DNA from: Marinibacterium anthonyi
Lineage (GTDB): Bacteria > Pseudomonadota > Alphaproteobacteria > Rhodobacterales > Rhodobacteraceae
Reading direction: 5' to 3'
Length of the DNA stretch: 64,000 nt
Assembly (NCBI GenBank): GCA_003217735.2
Contig: CP031585.1
Coordinates: forward strand, 2,157,501-2,221,500
Positions 7,412-16,478 of the stretch are shown piece by piece (position 1 is the first letter of the stretch; each line of letters opens with the position of its first letter). A program made the translations under genes and the position numbers. The notes under the pieces were generated by a model. It did no database searches. It saw only the letters and a program-made list of their open reading frames with translations, and had not been told where the DNA came from.

Positions 7412-8324
7412 GTCCACGGCCTGGCATCGCCAAGAGAGTACCTTTGGGATTGGAAAATTCGTGCGACCCCGTGCGGGTGCGTGGCGGAAGCCGTCGGGCT
7501 AACCCGTATGCGCCGGCCCGGGGTTGCCGTTTGTGCACGTGCAGATTCGGGCCGTATCTGGCCGGTCCATATGCTGGCATTCTTCGGGTGGGATGACATC
7601 TGACCGGAATTGAACAGCGAAACTAGTTGTTAAGTGTTGTAATGGATGTTGGGTAATTACCGATTTCGATTCTGATCGGCTGATTTCCGCCTATGTAAAC
7701 TTACATCCCGGATTTTCGATAAATAGGTGGATTAACGAAACTCCCGGTCTGAAGATGAAATCGAATCCAATTTTTGCCGAGATTTGAAAGGTCTTATTTC
7801 GATTCTTGAAATAGAATCGAAAAGGAATCTGGAAACTGTTCTGGCTGCGGGAAAGTCCACTCCGTTGTGGTGTTAAATACCACGAGGAGTTGTCATTTAT
7901 TAAGCGAATCCCCCCTGCTTTCCGGGCCATCATGTCCGAATCCCTGTCTCCGGGGGGCGTTAGTGACCGTGACCCAGGTGGTCCAGACGGCCTCTTCACT
8001 GGCAAATCCCTTCATTTTGATCGCGTGTCCGGTGGAATCGCGGAAGACCATTTCCCATTGTGCGTCCGGCTGACCTTGGAAGCGAACCGACGGCGCAATG
8101 ATGAAATCGACGCGCTAGGCGGTCAGGCGATCGGCCCGCGGACGCCGGATTGCCAGTGGCAGAACGGGGCCCGGATGGGGCATCGGCGCCATGTGATCCC
8201 CCGTTTGACCTGTCGCGGCGGTGCCAACCGGCGCGCCCGGTGCCACGAGATCTGGTGCCGGCAAAAGCTGACATCGACCCAGACACCGCAGTGCGTGAAG
8301 CCGACGTCGAGCGCCTGGGATGGG
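7412..8324. other. 913-base region without an intact gene
   Basis: The segment 7600-7880 is markedly AT-rich and contains several copies of an ATTTCGATTC motif. The segment 7893-8324, read on the minus strand, shows protein-like stretches (for example ALDVGFTHCGVWVDVSF, and RVDFIIAPSV followed by WEMVFRDSTG) that are interrupted by stops and frame changes. This looks like a decayed gene or genes lying downstream of the FAD oxidase. No intact coding region can be supported. Confidence 0.5.
7663..7822. repeat. Cluster of ATTTCGATTC repeats with a perfect inverted pair
   Basis: ATTTCGATTCT occurs at 7663-7673 and again at 7796-7806. The second copy is the left arm of a perfect inverted repeat, TTTCGATTC (7797-7805) and GAATCGAAA (7814-7822), around an 8-base loop. 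A related inverted copy, GAAATCGAATC, lies near 7757. No gene starts nearby, so the role is unknown. Confidence 0.55.
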
Positions 8325-9677
8325 TTACAGAACCTTGCCCGGGTTCATCCGCCCCGTCGGGTCCAGCGCGGCCTTGATCGCGCGCATCGCGGCAATCTCG
8401 ACCGGGCTGCGGGACCATTCCAGGTAGGGCCGCTTGACCGTGCCGATCCCGTGTTCCGCAGAGATCGATCCGCCATGGGCGCGCGCCAGATCATATGCAA
8501 GCCGCTGCAGAACATCCTCGCCCGCGGACCAGGTGAAGGCGGGCAGGTCGACCATCACGTGGATGTTGCCGTCGCCCACATGGCCGAAGAAATAGCTCTG
8601 TGCATCGGGATCCAGCGCCAGGATCCCGGCGGCGCACTCGGTGACGAACCGGTCCATCGTCTCGACCGGCAGGCTGACGTCCAGGTTCAGAACGCCGTCG
8701 AAGCTGCGGGTGGCATGGCGACTTTCGCGGATCTCCCAGAAGCGCCGGGCCTCGGCGGTGGATTGCGCGATCAGGGCGTCGGTGACAATGCCGTCCCCGA
8801 AGGCGGTTTCCAGAAGGTCCACCAGCCCCGGACCTTCGGCTTCGATCAGCACGATCAGGGGCGGGCGGGCGTCGAACAGACCGGCGCCGCCGCTCATCTC
8901 GAAATGGTCGCGCCACATGACCTCGAAGGCCGATAGCGGGATCTGCGCGCGGGCCTTTTCCAGCAGGCGGATGAGTGCGCCGAAATCGGGCAGGGCGCAA
9001 AGCGCGGTTTCCGGTGGCGCGGGCATGGGGCGCAGGCGCAGGGTGACGCGGGTGATCACGGCCAGCGTCCCTTCGGAGCCGATCAGCAGGTTGCGCAGGT
9101 CGTAGCCGGTGTTGTCCTTGGTGACCTTCGACAGGTGCGAGATCAGAGATCCGTCGGCCAGCACCGCCTCGATCCCCAGCACGTTGTCGCGGGTGGTGCC
9201 GTGGCGGATCACCCGCACGCCGCCCGCATTGGTTGCCACGATCCCGCCCACCTGGCAGGTGCCGCGCGCGCCCAGGTCGATGGGCAGCAGGAAGCCGGCT
9301 TCGGCGGCGGTCTTCTGTGCGGTTTCCAGCACGGTTCCGGCGCACACGGTCATCACGCCGCACGCCGCGTCGATGCCTTCCACACCCGCGAAGCGCGACA
9401 TCGACAGGGCGATTTCGCCGGCGCCGGCATTGGCCGCGCCGGCCAGCCCGGTCAGCCCGCCTTGCGGGACGACGGGCAGGCCGTGGCGGTGGCAGATGCG
9501 CATGGCCTGCACCACCTGTTCGACGCTCGCGGGGCGCAAGAGCGCCAACGGTTCGCCTTCGGCCCTATGCCCGGACACATCGCGAAAGCGCGAGACGCCG
9601 GTTATCGCGGGCCCTTCCAGGCATCCGGCCGGCCCCAGAGCCGCGCGAAGGGCAGCAAGCGCGGTTTCGGACGTCAC
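8325..9677 (-). CDS. FAD-linked oxidase / 2-hydroxyacid dehydrogenase, GlcD family
   Basis: This 450-residue flavoprotein has an N-terminal PCMH-type FAD domain (VVPQGGLTGLAGAANAG, GTCQVGGIVATNAGGVRV) and a C-terminal cap with the GlcD/D-2-hydroxyglutarate dehydrogenase signatures FFGHVGDGNIHV and GGSISAEHGIG. Members oxidise glycolate, D-lactate or D-2-hydroxyglutarate to the 2-oxo acid and pass electrons to quinone or an electron-transfer flavoprotein. The start is the GTG at 9677, overlapping the stop of the amidohydrolase upstream (GTGA), so it is translationally coupled. It is the last gene of the 20.7-8.3 kb catabolic cluster and probably oxidises a hydroxy acid released by that pathway. 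Confidence 0.85.
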   Translation of the reverse strand: MTSETALAALRAALGPAGCLEGPAITGVSRFRDVSGHRAEGEPLALLRPASVEQVVQAMRICHRHGLPVVPQGGLTGLAGAANAGAGEIALSMSRFAGVEGIDAACGVMTVCAGTVLETAQKTAAEAGFLLPIDLGARGTCQVGGIVATNAGGVRVIRHGTTRDNVLGIEAVLADGSLISHLSKVTKDNTGYDLRNLLIGSEGTLAVITRVTLRLRPMPAPPETALCALPDFGALIRLLEKARAQIPLSAFEVMWRDHFEMSGGAGLFDARPPLIVLIEAEGPGLVDLLETAFGDGIVTDALIAQSTAEARRFWEIRESRHATRSFDGVLNLDVSLPVETMDRFVTECAAGILALDPDAQSYFFGHVGDGNIHVMVDLPAFTWSAGEDVLQRLAYDLARAHGGSISAEHGIGTVKRPYLEWSRSPVEIAAMRAIKAALDPTGRMNPGKVL

Positions 9678-11299
9678 GTGACCCTCCGGTAGCGGACCTT
9701 TCCGCCGACCATCGTCAGATCGACCCGTGTCTCGTGCAGGTCCTCGCGCGGGGTTTCGAACGGGTCGCGGTCCAGCAGGCAAAGATCGCCCAGAAGGCCC
9801 GGGACCAGGCGGCCCTTCAGGTGTTCCTCGCGGCCCGCGTAGGCGCCGTGGATCGTGTAGGCCTCGACCGCCTCATAGGGCGTGATGGCCTTGGACGCAT
9901 CCAGCGAGGCGCCGGTGTTGGTGCGCCGGTTGACCAGGGCGGACATGGCGGCAAAGGGGTTGGCGGTGCAGACCGGGTGGTCGGAATGGGCCGGCGCGAT
10001 CACGCCGGCGTCGATCAGGTCGCGGTGGGGCCACATGTGGGTCATCGCCTGCGGCCCGCGCGCCGCGATATGGGCATCGCCCAGGTCCCAGGCGAACCCG
10101 GCGGCCGAGGAGCAGATGATCCCGTTCCGCTTCAACCCTTCGAGGTTTTCCGGCGTCACCGCGCAGCAATGTTCGATCCGCATCCGGTGGTCCGCCACCG
10201 GATTTTCCGCCAAAGCCCTTTCATAGACCCTGATAACGGCGTCGATCCCCCGGTCGCCCATGGCGTCGGTGCAGACGATCATGCCCGAGGAGAGCGCCTC
10301 GCGGACCCGCTCCAGGTGCTCTTCGGGGTTCAGCAGCAGGGCACCGCAATGCCCCTTGGGTTCGTTTTTCAGCGGCGTGCCGACGTAGGGCGTGAAATAG
10401 GCCGCTGATCGCCCCGAGGTGCTGCCATCGCCCACCCATTCGACGCCGATCAGCCGGACCCAGTCATCCCCGAAGCCGGTGCGGTATCCGGACCTGAGCG
10501 TCGCGCGCATCAGATCCTCGTCGCGCCCCGTCACCAGCAACCCGACGCGCAGGTGCAGGTCCCCGGCATCGCGCATGTCCTGGTAGGCGCGGATCGCCTG
10601 GGTCTGGACCAGCGAGTTGTGGACCGAGGTGATGCCGAACGACAGGTATTCGTCAAACACCAGCCCCAGCCCGCGCCGGAAATCGTCCTTGGTGTAATCG
10701 GCCTGGACATGTTCGATCACGATATGCGCGGCGCGGGCGAACAGCTTGCCGGTGGCGCGGCCATCGGCCTTTTCGATCCCGCCAAAGGGCGGATCGGCGG
10801 CGTCATCGGCAAAGCCCACCGCCTGCAGGGCCGCCGAATTGGCCACCCCGATCTGGGCGCAGCGGCGATAGATCAGGACAGGACGCCCGCCCGCGGCCTC
10901 GTCCAGGTCCTCGCGTGTCGGATAGCCGCCGTCGCGCAGGTCGTCGAACTTGTAGCCCAGGAACCAGTGATCGGAGGGCGTGCCGGCAATGCTGTCCCGG
11001 ATCAGGTCCAGCACGGCGGTGCGCGTCGGCGTCTGCCCATGCGAGAAATCATGCCAACGGCCCCGCCGCGCGCCCTCCATGTCCGGATGGCAATGGCTGT
11101 CGATCAATCCCGGCAAGCCGGCGCGGCCCTCGCAATCGATCACTTCGGCGTCGGGCGCCAGGCCAAGGATCTCGGGCGTGGATCCGGTGGCAACGATGCG
11201 CCCGCCCGAGATGGCCAGCGCGTCGACGTGAACTCCGGGCGCCTCCATCGTGTAGAGCCTGCCGTTGATCACGACGGTCTCGACAGGAGCCAGCTGCAT
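9674..11299 (-). CDS. YtcJ-like amidohydrolase
   Basis: This 541-residue protein is of the amidohydrolase superfamily, YtcJ/N-substituted formamide deformylase type. An N-terminal composite beta domain (VVINGRLYTM, ALAISGGRIVATGS) precedes the metal site HCH in DSHCHPDMEG. Later ligands appear as IEHCCAVT and AHSDHPVCTANPF. Members hydrolyse C-N bonds of formamides, carbamates or cyclic amides; the substrate here is unknown. The start is the ATG at 11299, eight bases after GGAAAG. A strong hairpin separates it from the binding-protein gene upstream. It is the third amidohydrolase of this cluster and belongs to a different subfamily from the other two. Confidence 0.82.
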   Translation of the reverse strand: MQLAPVETVVINGRLYTMEAPGVHVDALAISGGRIVATGSTPEILGLAPDAEVIDCEGRAGLPGLIDSHCHPDMEGARRGRWHDFSHGQTPTRTAVLDLIRDSIAGTPSDHWFLGYKFDDLRDGGYPTREDLDEAAGGRPVLIYRRCAQIGVANSAALQAVGFADDAADPPFGGIEKADGRATGKLFARAAHIVIEHVQADYTKDDFRRGLGLVFDEYLSFGITSVHNSLVQTQAIRAYQDMRDAGDLHLRVGLLVTGRDEDLMRATLRSGYRTGFGDDWVRLIGVEWVGDGSTSGRSAAYFTPYVGTPLKNEPKGHCGALLLNPEEHLERVREALSSGMIVCTDAMGDRGIDAVIRVYERALAENPVADHRMRIEHCCAVTPENLEGLKRNGIICSSAAGFAWDLGDAHIAARGPQAMTHMWPHRDLIDAGVIAPAHSDHPVCTANPFAAMSALVNRRTNTGASLDASKAITPYEAVEAYTIHGAYAGREEHLKGRLVPGLLGDLCLLDRDPFETPREDLHETRVDLTMVGGKVRYRRVT

Positions 11300-11330
11300 G
11301 GGGTCGTCTTTCCTGTATCGAACACAAAGA

Positions 11331-11362
11331 TCCCCGGCAGGTATATTTGGGCCTGCCGGGGA
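11331..11362 (-). terminator. Hairpin after the binding-protein gene
   Basis: TCCCCGGCAGG and CCTGCCGGGGA form a perfect 11-base stem around a 10-base loop that contains TATTTGGG of the dispersed element seen elsewhere in the window. It is not followed by a clear T-run. It may therefore attenuate rather than stop transcription, or protect the binding-protein mRNA, as found after many ABC binding-protein genes. Confidence 0.6.
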
Positions 11363-11392
11363 AGGTGCGGGGTAAAACCCGACGGGGATAGG

Positions 11393-12553
11393 TTACGAGA
11401 GCATCATCTCGTTGAACTTCTCGATGACTTCGGGACGATTGTCCGCCCACCACTGGTATTGGTAGGGCACCATCCGTGCATAGTTCTGGGGCGCGGTGGG
11501 CAGATCCTTGAGGATCTCTTCGGGCAGGTATTTCGCCGAATCCACGTTGGTGAAGCCATAGGGCAGCAGCGCCGAATACCGCGCCTGCGCGATGGCCGAG
11601 CTGGAAAACGCCACGAACTTCTGCGCATTGCTGAGGTTCGGCGCGCCCTTGGGGATCAGCCAGGCGTTGTTCAGCACCATGCCGCCATCCCAGATCAATT
11701 CCACCGGGTGGCCTTCGTCCCTGGCGGCCTTGATGCGGCCGTTCCAGGCGGTGACAAAGGGAGCTTCGTTGTCCAGCAGCAGCTGCATGTGCTGCGCACC
11801 GGCTTCCCACCATTTCACCACGTCGGGCTTGATCTCGTACAGCTTGGCGATGGCCCGGTCGATGTCGATCGGGTAGGTCTGGTCCATCGGTACGCCGTCG
11901 GCGATCAGCGCGCCGACCAGTTCAGGGATATTGCCCTTGGTGGCGATGGGCAGCGAGCGGCCGCCGGGGAATTTCGCGGTGTCGAAGAAGTCGGCCCAGC
12001 CGGTCGGCGTCGCGTCCCAGACATCGGTGCGATAGGCCAGCATCTGGGCAAAGGCCACGATGTCCAGCCCGTATTCGCTGCGGTAATCGTCGGTGACGCC
12101 GTCTTCCACGATGTCATAGTCGATGGCTTCCAGGTAATCGCCCTGGCGCATCAGTTCGATCATCGTGCCGCGGCCGATCTGGGTGACGTCCCATTCCACG
12201 GTTCCGGTATCGACCATCGCCTTCAGCTTTGCCGGATCGGGCCCGATGGCCTCGACGACCTTGATGCCGCAAAGCTCCTCGAACGGTTCGAACCAGGCCT
12301 TGCGCTGCATGTCGGTGCCGATGCCGCCCCAGGTCACGACAACGACCTCGCCTTCACCCTTCCAGGCGTCGGGGATGGTGTCGAACGCGGGCATGGCGCT
12401 TTCCTGCGCAAAGGCGGGGCGGGTGAAGGCCGGGCCGGCCATGGCCAGTGCCGCGGCGCCGCCGAACATCTTGAGAAAATCCCGCCGTGCGGTCGGGGGC
12501 ACCTGCACCGTGCTGCGCAGCCGGCGGATCAGTTCCCTTTCCTGATCTGTCAT
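11393..12553 (-). CDS. Pot-type ABC transporter substrate-binding protein (Tat-exported)
   Basis: This 386-residue periplasmic binding protein resembles the spermidine/putrescine PotD group. The N-terminus has a twin-arginine signal (ARRDFLKMFGGAAALAMAG) ending near AFA, which implies export of a folded protein. The mature part begins with EVVVVTWGGIGTDMQRKAWF. The permeases and ATPase for it are almost certainly the genes at 17.9-20.7 kb in the same cluster, although seven kilobases away. The start is the ATG at 12553; a TTG immediately before it is better spaced from AGGAG and may be used. An AT-rich 190-base upstream region probably carries its own promoter, which would allow more binding protein than membrane components. 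Confidence 0.87.
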   Translation of the reverse strand: MTDQERELIRRLRSTVQVPPTARRDFLKMFGGAAALAMAGPAFTRPAFAQESAMPAFDTIPDAWKGEGEVVVVTWGGIGTDMQRKAWFEPFEELCGIKVVEAIGPDPAKLKAMVDTGTVEWDVTQIGRGTMIELMRQGDYLEAIDYDIVEDGVTDDYRSEYGLDIVAFAQMLAYRTDVWDATPTGWADFFDTAKFPGGRSLPIATKGNIPELVGALIADGVPMDQTYPIDIDRAIAKLYEIKPDVVKWWEAGAQHMQLLLDNEAPFVTAWNGRIKAARDEGHPVELIWDGGMVLNNAWLIPKGAPNLSNAQKFVAFSSSAIAQARYSALLPYGFTNVDSAKYLPEEILKDLPTAPQNYARMVPYQYQWWADNRPEVIEKFNEMMLS

Positions 12554-12695
12554 CAATGTCGTCTCCTGTTGGACTTCTAAGGGTCATCCCGCACCAGGCC
12601 GTTCGCGCCCTGGGCTTGGCCGAACGCTAGGCGCGGGGCAGGAGAGTCAGCAAGTGTAATATGTCAAGTTTCCCATTGTGTCGGTCATATTGAGT

Positions 12696-12704
12696 ATTTC
12701 GTAT
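12696..12704. promoter_or_regulatory. Candidate GntR-site half (shared with 20733-20741)
   Basis: ATTTCGTAT, followed by ATT, lies in the AT-rich leader of the binding-protein gene. The same 9-mer, with GTATATT nearby, occurs upstream of the ATPase gene at 20733. This is what a shared operator of the cluster's GntR regulator would look like, but a chance match is possible. Confidence 0.3.
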
Positions 12705-12745
12705 ATTATTTGATCAGCAGCCCGCCAGGCGCGCTTATTCCGCTC

Positions 12746-14305
12746 TCAGATCCGGGCTTCGATCAGGTAGGGACCGCGTCGCGACAGCCCGTCCAGCAGC
12801 GCGGATTCGAAGCCCCTGACCGTTTCCGCCGCGGCCGCATCGACGCCTTGCGCGCGCGCCATGGACACCCAGTCGATCGCGGGATCGTCCAGGTTCATCA
12901 TCCGCCTGGCGTTCTGGCCGGGGTCGGTAACCCCGACGCGCCCCATCTCGCCATGCAGCGTCGCATAGCTGCGGTTGGCGAAGACCACGGTGACCACGTT
13001 CAGACGCTCGCGCGCATGGGTCCACAGCGCCTGGACCGTGTACATGCCGCTGCCGTCCGCTTGCAGGCACACCACCTGGCGGTCGGGGCAGGCGATCGCG
13101 GCGCCGGCGGCCAGTGGCAGGCCGATGCCTATCGCGCCACCCGTCAGGTCCAGCATGTCATGGGCCGGCGCGCCCGCCGCCTGGCCGGAAAAGCGCCAGC
13201 CGGTGGTGATGGATTCGTCGACCACGATGGCATTTTCGGGCAGGTGCCGGGCAACCACCGCCGTGACGCTTTCGCCGGTCAGCGGTCCGTCCGCGGGGCG
13301 GGCGATCTGGCTCGGTGCGCTGACTTCGGGCGTCGCGTCCTTGGCGTCGAGCGTGATGCAAAGCGCATCCAGCGCGCCGGTGATGTCGCCCCCCGGCGCG
13401 GCAAGCTCCAGGATCCGGCAATCGGGCCGGGTCGGCAGGCTGGGCTGTCCGGGATAGGCAAAGAAGGCGACGGGCGCGATGGCGCCGATCAGCACCATCA
13501 CATCGACATCGTCCAGGAAATCCCGCGCCATCTCGATCCGGTAGGGAATGCGTTCGACCGGCACCCGCCCGGCGCCGCGCTGGATCCGCGCGACCGAGGT
13601 CGGCGCCATGATGCGCGCGCCGGTCCTGGCCTTGATCTGCCCGGCAATCCGCAGCGCGCCGTCCCGCAGTGCCGGCCCGTCCAGCAACAGCGCCACGCGC
13701 AGGCCCTTGTCCAGGGCATCGGCCACCTGGTCCGGCACCGCCGCGTCAAAGGGCGCGGAGGCAGGGCGGGTGGCCCCGGTCACCGGCGTGTCCGGCGCGG
13801 GGGACCAGGCGGTATCGGCCGGAAGGATCAGCGTGGCGACCCCGGGGGCAGACACGGCGGCCTGCCAGGCGGCGTTCAGATCCTCGGCGACATCCTCGGC
13901 GGCATCACAGCTTTTCACCCAGGCCGACATCGGCCGCGCCAGCGTCTCGACATCCGAACTGAGCGGCGCGTCGAGATCCCGGTGATAGGTGGCGTGGTTT
14001 CCGACGATGTTGATCATCGGCGTATAGCCGCGCCGCGCGTTGTGGATATTGGCCAGCCCGTTGCCCAGCCCGGGACCCAGGTGCAGCAAGGTCGCCGCCG
14101 GTTTGTCGGCCATCCGCGCATAGCCATCTGCGGCGCCGGTCACGACGCCTTCGAACAGCCCCAGCACGCAACGCAGCTCAGGCTTGGCGTCCAGCGCCGC
14201 GACAAAGTGCATCTCGGACGTGCCGGGATTGGCGAAACAGACGTCCACGTCATTGGCCAGCAGCGCATCGCACAGGCGATCCGCCCCGTTCTTCCTGGCA
14301 TTCAT
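12746..14305 (-). CDS. ThDP-dependent enzyme, acetolactate synthase/benzoylformate decarboxylase family
   Basis: This 519-residue enzyme has the three-domain layout of ThDP enzymes. The N-terminal pyrimidine-binding domain (VCFANPGTSEMHFV) carries the catalytic glutamate in GLFEGVVTGAADGYAR. A central FAD/nucleotide-like domain follows, and the C-terminal diphosphate domain has QADGSGMYTVQALW in place of the usual GDGSF motif, ending with VVFANRSY. Members decarboxylate 2-oxo acids or join them to aldehydes. In this cluster it may process a 2-oxo acid formed after ring or amide hydrolysis. The start lies three bases after the stop of the preceding amidohydrolase, so they are co-transcribed. 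Confidence 0.85.
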   Translation of the reverse strand: MNARKNGADRLCDALLANDVDVCFANPGTSEMHFVAALDAKPELRCVLGLFEGVVTGAADGYARMADKPAATLLHLGPGLGNGLANIHNARRGYTPMINIVGNHATYHRDLDAPLSSDVETLARPMSAWVKSCDAAEDVAEDLNAAWQAAVSAPGVATLILPADTAWSPAPDTPVTGATRPASAPFDAAVPDQVADALDKGLRVALLLDGPALRDGALRIAGQIKARTGARIMAPTSVARIQRGAGRVPVERIPYRIEMARDFLDDVDVMVLIGAIAPVAFFAYPGQPSLPTRPDCRILELAAPGGDITGALDALCITLDAKDATPEVSAPSQIARPADGPLTGESVTAVVARHLPENAIVVDESITTGWRFSGQAAGAPAHDMLDLTGGAIGIGLPLAAGAAIACPDRQVVCLQADGSGMYTVQALWTHARERLNVVTVVFANRSYATLHGEMGRVGVTDPGQNARRMMNLDDPAIDWVSMARAQGVDAAAAETVRGFESALLDGLSRRGPYLIEARI

Positions 14306-14308
14306 CGT

Positions 14309-15775
14309 TCAGACCTTTTGTGAAAACACGCGCGGCATGATCTCTTCGGCCGGCCGCCCGGCCCAATCGTACTTGTGCACCTCGGCGACCGAGGCCTTTT
14401 GCGCCGCTTCCAGACGGGTCATCGCGTCTTCCATGTCGAAGGCCTGCGCGACCCCGTCCGTCACCACCTGCGCGCCATCCACATAGACGCTTCGGATCGG
14501 GCGATTGCCAGCGGAATAGATCAGGCTGCGGATCGGGTCGTGGACCGGCCGCATCGACGGATCCTTCAGATCGACGGTGAAGAAATCCGCCTTGGCCCCC
14601 GGCGCGATGCGACCGATGTCGTCGCGACCCAGCGCCCTGGCCCCGCCGATGGTCGCCGCATGCAGCATGATCTCGGCGTTTCCGGCGCGCACGTCATGGG
14701 CCGAAACCCGCGCCGCATAGATCCCGTTGCGCATCTCTTCGATGAAATTGTGCGGATAGGTGTCGGTGCCGATGCCGACATTGACGCCCGCCCGCACGTA
14801 TGACCCCACATCCTGCAGCGCGATGCCCCGGCGCACGAAGACCGTGGGGCAATGGGCGACGGTGGTGCCGGTTTCGGCCAGCAGACCCAGGTCGTTCCGG
14901 TCGGGCCAGCCCAGCCAATCGTTGTGATCCAGAAAGATGCCGTGGCCGATGATCATGTCCTCGCCCAGCAGGCCCATCTTGTTCAGCCAACCGATGGGGG
15001 TTTCGCCATGGCGGCGCATGATCTCCTGGAACTCCACGACGCTTTGCGCGGCATGGGTCTGCACCTTCAGCCCGCGCTTGCGGGCCTCGTCGCGCGCGGC
15101 TTCGAACATCCCCTGGCTGCAGGTATCGATCTGCGCCGGGCAGATCATCCCGCTCAGCCTGCCCGAGGGATGGGCGATGGCGGCGTCGACCTCGGCCAGC
15201 GCCGCGGCCAGCCGCCGTTCGCCGGCTTTCTCGTCCCACTTGTACAGGACCTCGTGCCCGTTCTCGGTGTACCATACCGCCTCGCGGAACATCGGCGCCG
15301 CGTAGGCCCGCATGCCCGAGGCCGCCAGCGTGTCGATCCAGCCGTCATGCGGGGTCGAGATATCGCAGATCGTGGTTACTCCGCTTTGCATCAGCTCCGA
15401 CAGGGCGACCTGGGTCGCGGCGACCATGCCGTCCTGCGTGGTGTCGAACAGGAACAGGTATTCATACAGCGACGACATCTGCAGCTTCACGCTGCCGACC
15501 TCTTCGGTCAGCCCCTTCAGCATCGTTTCGAAACCGGGGTGGGCGTGGATGTCGACGAAACCCGGCACGATCATCATGTCGGATCCGTCGATGACCTTGC
15601 CGATCTGCTCGGGGGGCAGCGTCTCGGGATCGACGAAGCGGTCGCCGCGCCAGGCCACGTCCGCGCCCTGCTTGGCGACATGGGTGCCCTTGTCGGCGTC
15701 GTAGGCCAAAAGCCATCCCGCACCGCGGATCAGGGTCGCCTTCTCCGCAGCCGCGCCGGTCGTCGTCTTCGTCAT
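14309..15775 (-). CDS. Amidohydrolase, atrazine chlorohydrolase/guanine deaminase-like (copy A)
   Basis: This 488-residue metal-dependent hydrolase of the TrzN/AtzA/SsnA subgroup has ligands in DIHAHPGFE, QTHAAQSVVEF, GHGIFLDH and GTDTYPHNF. Enzymes of this subgroup deaminate or dehalogenate N-heterocycles (guanine, 8-oxoguanine, melamine, triazines). It is a clear paralogue of the amidohydrolase at 16478-17905: both have DxGRIAPGAKAD, a DPxRxLxxSA stretch and a C-terminal DWAGR. The start is MTKTTTGAAA at 15775, one base after the stop of the GntR gene. The substrate is unknown, but two paralogues in one operon suggest consecutive steps or two related substrates. Confidence 0.82.
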   Translation of the reverse strand: MTKTTTGAAAEKATLIRGAGWLLAYDADKGTHVAKQGADVAWRGDRFVDPETLPPEQIGKVIDGSDMMIVPGFVDIHAHPGFETMLKGLTEEVGSVKLQMSSLYEYLFLFDTTQDGMVAATQVALSELMQSGVTTICDISTPHDGWIDTLAASGMRAYAAPMFREAVWYTENGHEVLYKWDEKAGERRLAAALAEVDAAIAHPSGRLSGMICPAQIDTCSQGMFEAARDEARKRGLKVQTHAAQSVVEFQEIMRRHGETPIGWLNKMGLLGEDMIIGHGIFLDHNDWLGWPDRNDLGLLAETGTTVAHCPTVFVRRGIALQDVGSYVRAGVNVGIGTDTYPHNFIEEMRNGIYAARVSAHDVRAGNAEIMLHAATIGGARALGRDDIGRIAPGAKADFFTVDLKDPSMRPVHDPIRSLIYSAGNRPIRSVYVDGAQVVTDGVAQAFDMEDAMTRLEAAQKASVAEVHKYDWAGRPAEEIMPRVFSQKV

Positions 15776-15776
15776 T

Positions 15777-16478
15777 CTAGGTCCTTTCGCGCCCGGCCAG
15801 TTCACGGCCAAGATAGACGGTGTAATCTTCCACATAGGCCAGGAAGGCCTCGGCCTTTTCACGTGCCAGCGTCTCGTCGCCCGAAGCCACGGCATCGCCG
15901 ATCTCGATGTGGAAATCTGTCAGGGTCTCGTCGCGGTACTGGGTCAGGTAAAGCTCGTGATGGGCCCACCAGAACCGGCGCGACAGGGAATAAAGCGGCA
16001 GGATCTGCCCCAGGAACGGGTTGCCCGAAAAGGCGATCAGCAGCCGGATGAAATGGCGGTCAAGCCGCAAAAGCTCGCGGTTGTCGTCGCGGCCCGACAG
16101 GTCGCGAAACTGTTGCACCACCTGCCTGAGCGTTTCGCCCTGGTCGCGGGTGCGGCGGCGGGCCGCTGCGGGGATCAGCACCATCTCCAATGCGCGCCGG
16201 GTCTCGAAGACCTTCATCTGCAACGAAAAACTGATGCCGCGCACGGTCATGCCCTTGCGCGGCGTGGCGATCAGCAGACCATCGGCTGCGAGCCTCAGAA
16301 GCGCCTCGCGGATGGGGGTGCGGCCGATGTCCAGCTGTTTGACCAGCGCGCTTTCGATGACCCGGGCTTCGGGGGCCATTTCCAGCATGACGATCATGTC
16401 CTCGATCCGCTCGTAGGCCAGGTCCACCTGGTTGCCGACGCGGTCGTCGTCGAGGTCGGGAAGGATCAGTTCGGACAT
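15777..16478 (-). CDS. GntR family regulator, FCD subfamily
   Basis: This 233-residue regulator has an N-terminal winged helix (YERIEDMIVMLEMAPEARV, then ALVKQLDIGRTPIREALLRL, the GntR recognition helix) and an all-helical FCD effector domain with RLDRHFIRLL and later histidines that usually bind a metal and an organic acid. The start is the ATG at 16478, overlapping the stop of the upstream amidohydrolase (TGATG). The regulator is thus embedded within the operon it probably controls. The likely inducer is the transported compound or an acidic breakdown product. Confidence 0.9.
   Translation of the reverse strand: MSELILPDLDDDRVGNQVDLAYERIEDMIVMLEMAPEARVIESALVKQLDIGRTPIREALLRLAADGLLIATPRKGMTVRGISFSLQMKVFETRRALEMVLIPAAARRRTRDQGETLRQVVQQFRDLSGRDDNRELLRLDRHFIRLLIAFSGNPFLGQILPLYSLSRRFWWAHHELYLTQYRDETLTDFHIEIGDAVASGDETLAREKAEAFLAYVEDYTVYLGRELAGRERT

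Noticed and set aside
7691-8005. 104-codon open frame on the minus strand in the AT-rich region
   Set aside because: It has no ribosome-binding site or protein-like hydrophobic pattern, and it spans the inverted repeat.
6559-8324. Integrative-element attachment site at tRNA-Leu
   Set aside because: No direct repeat of the tRNA 3' end was found downstream and there is no integrase gene.
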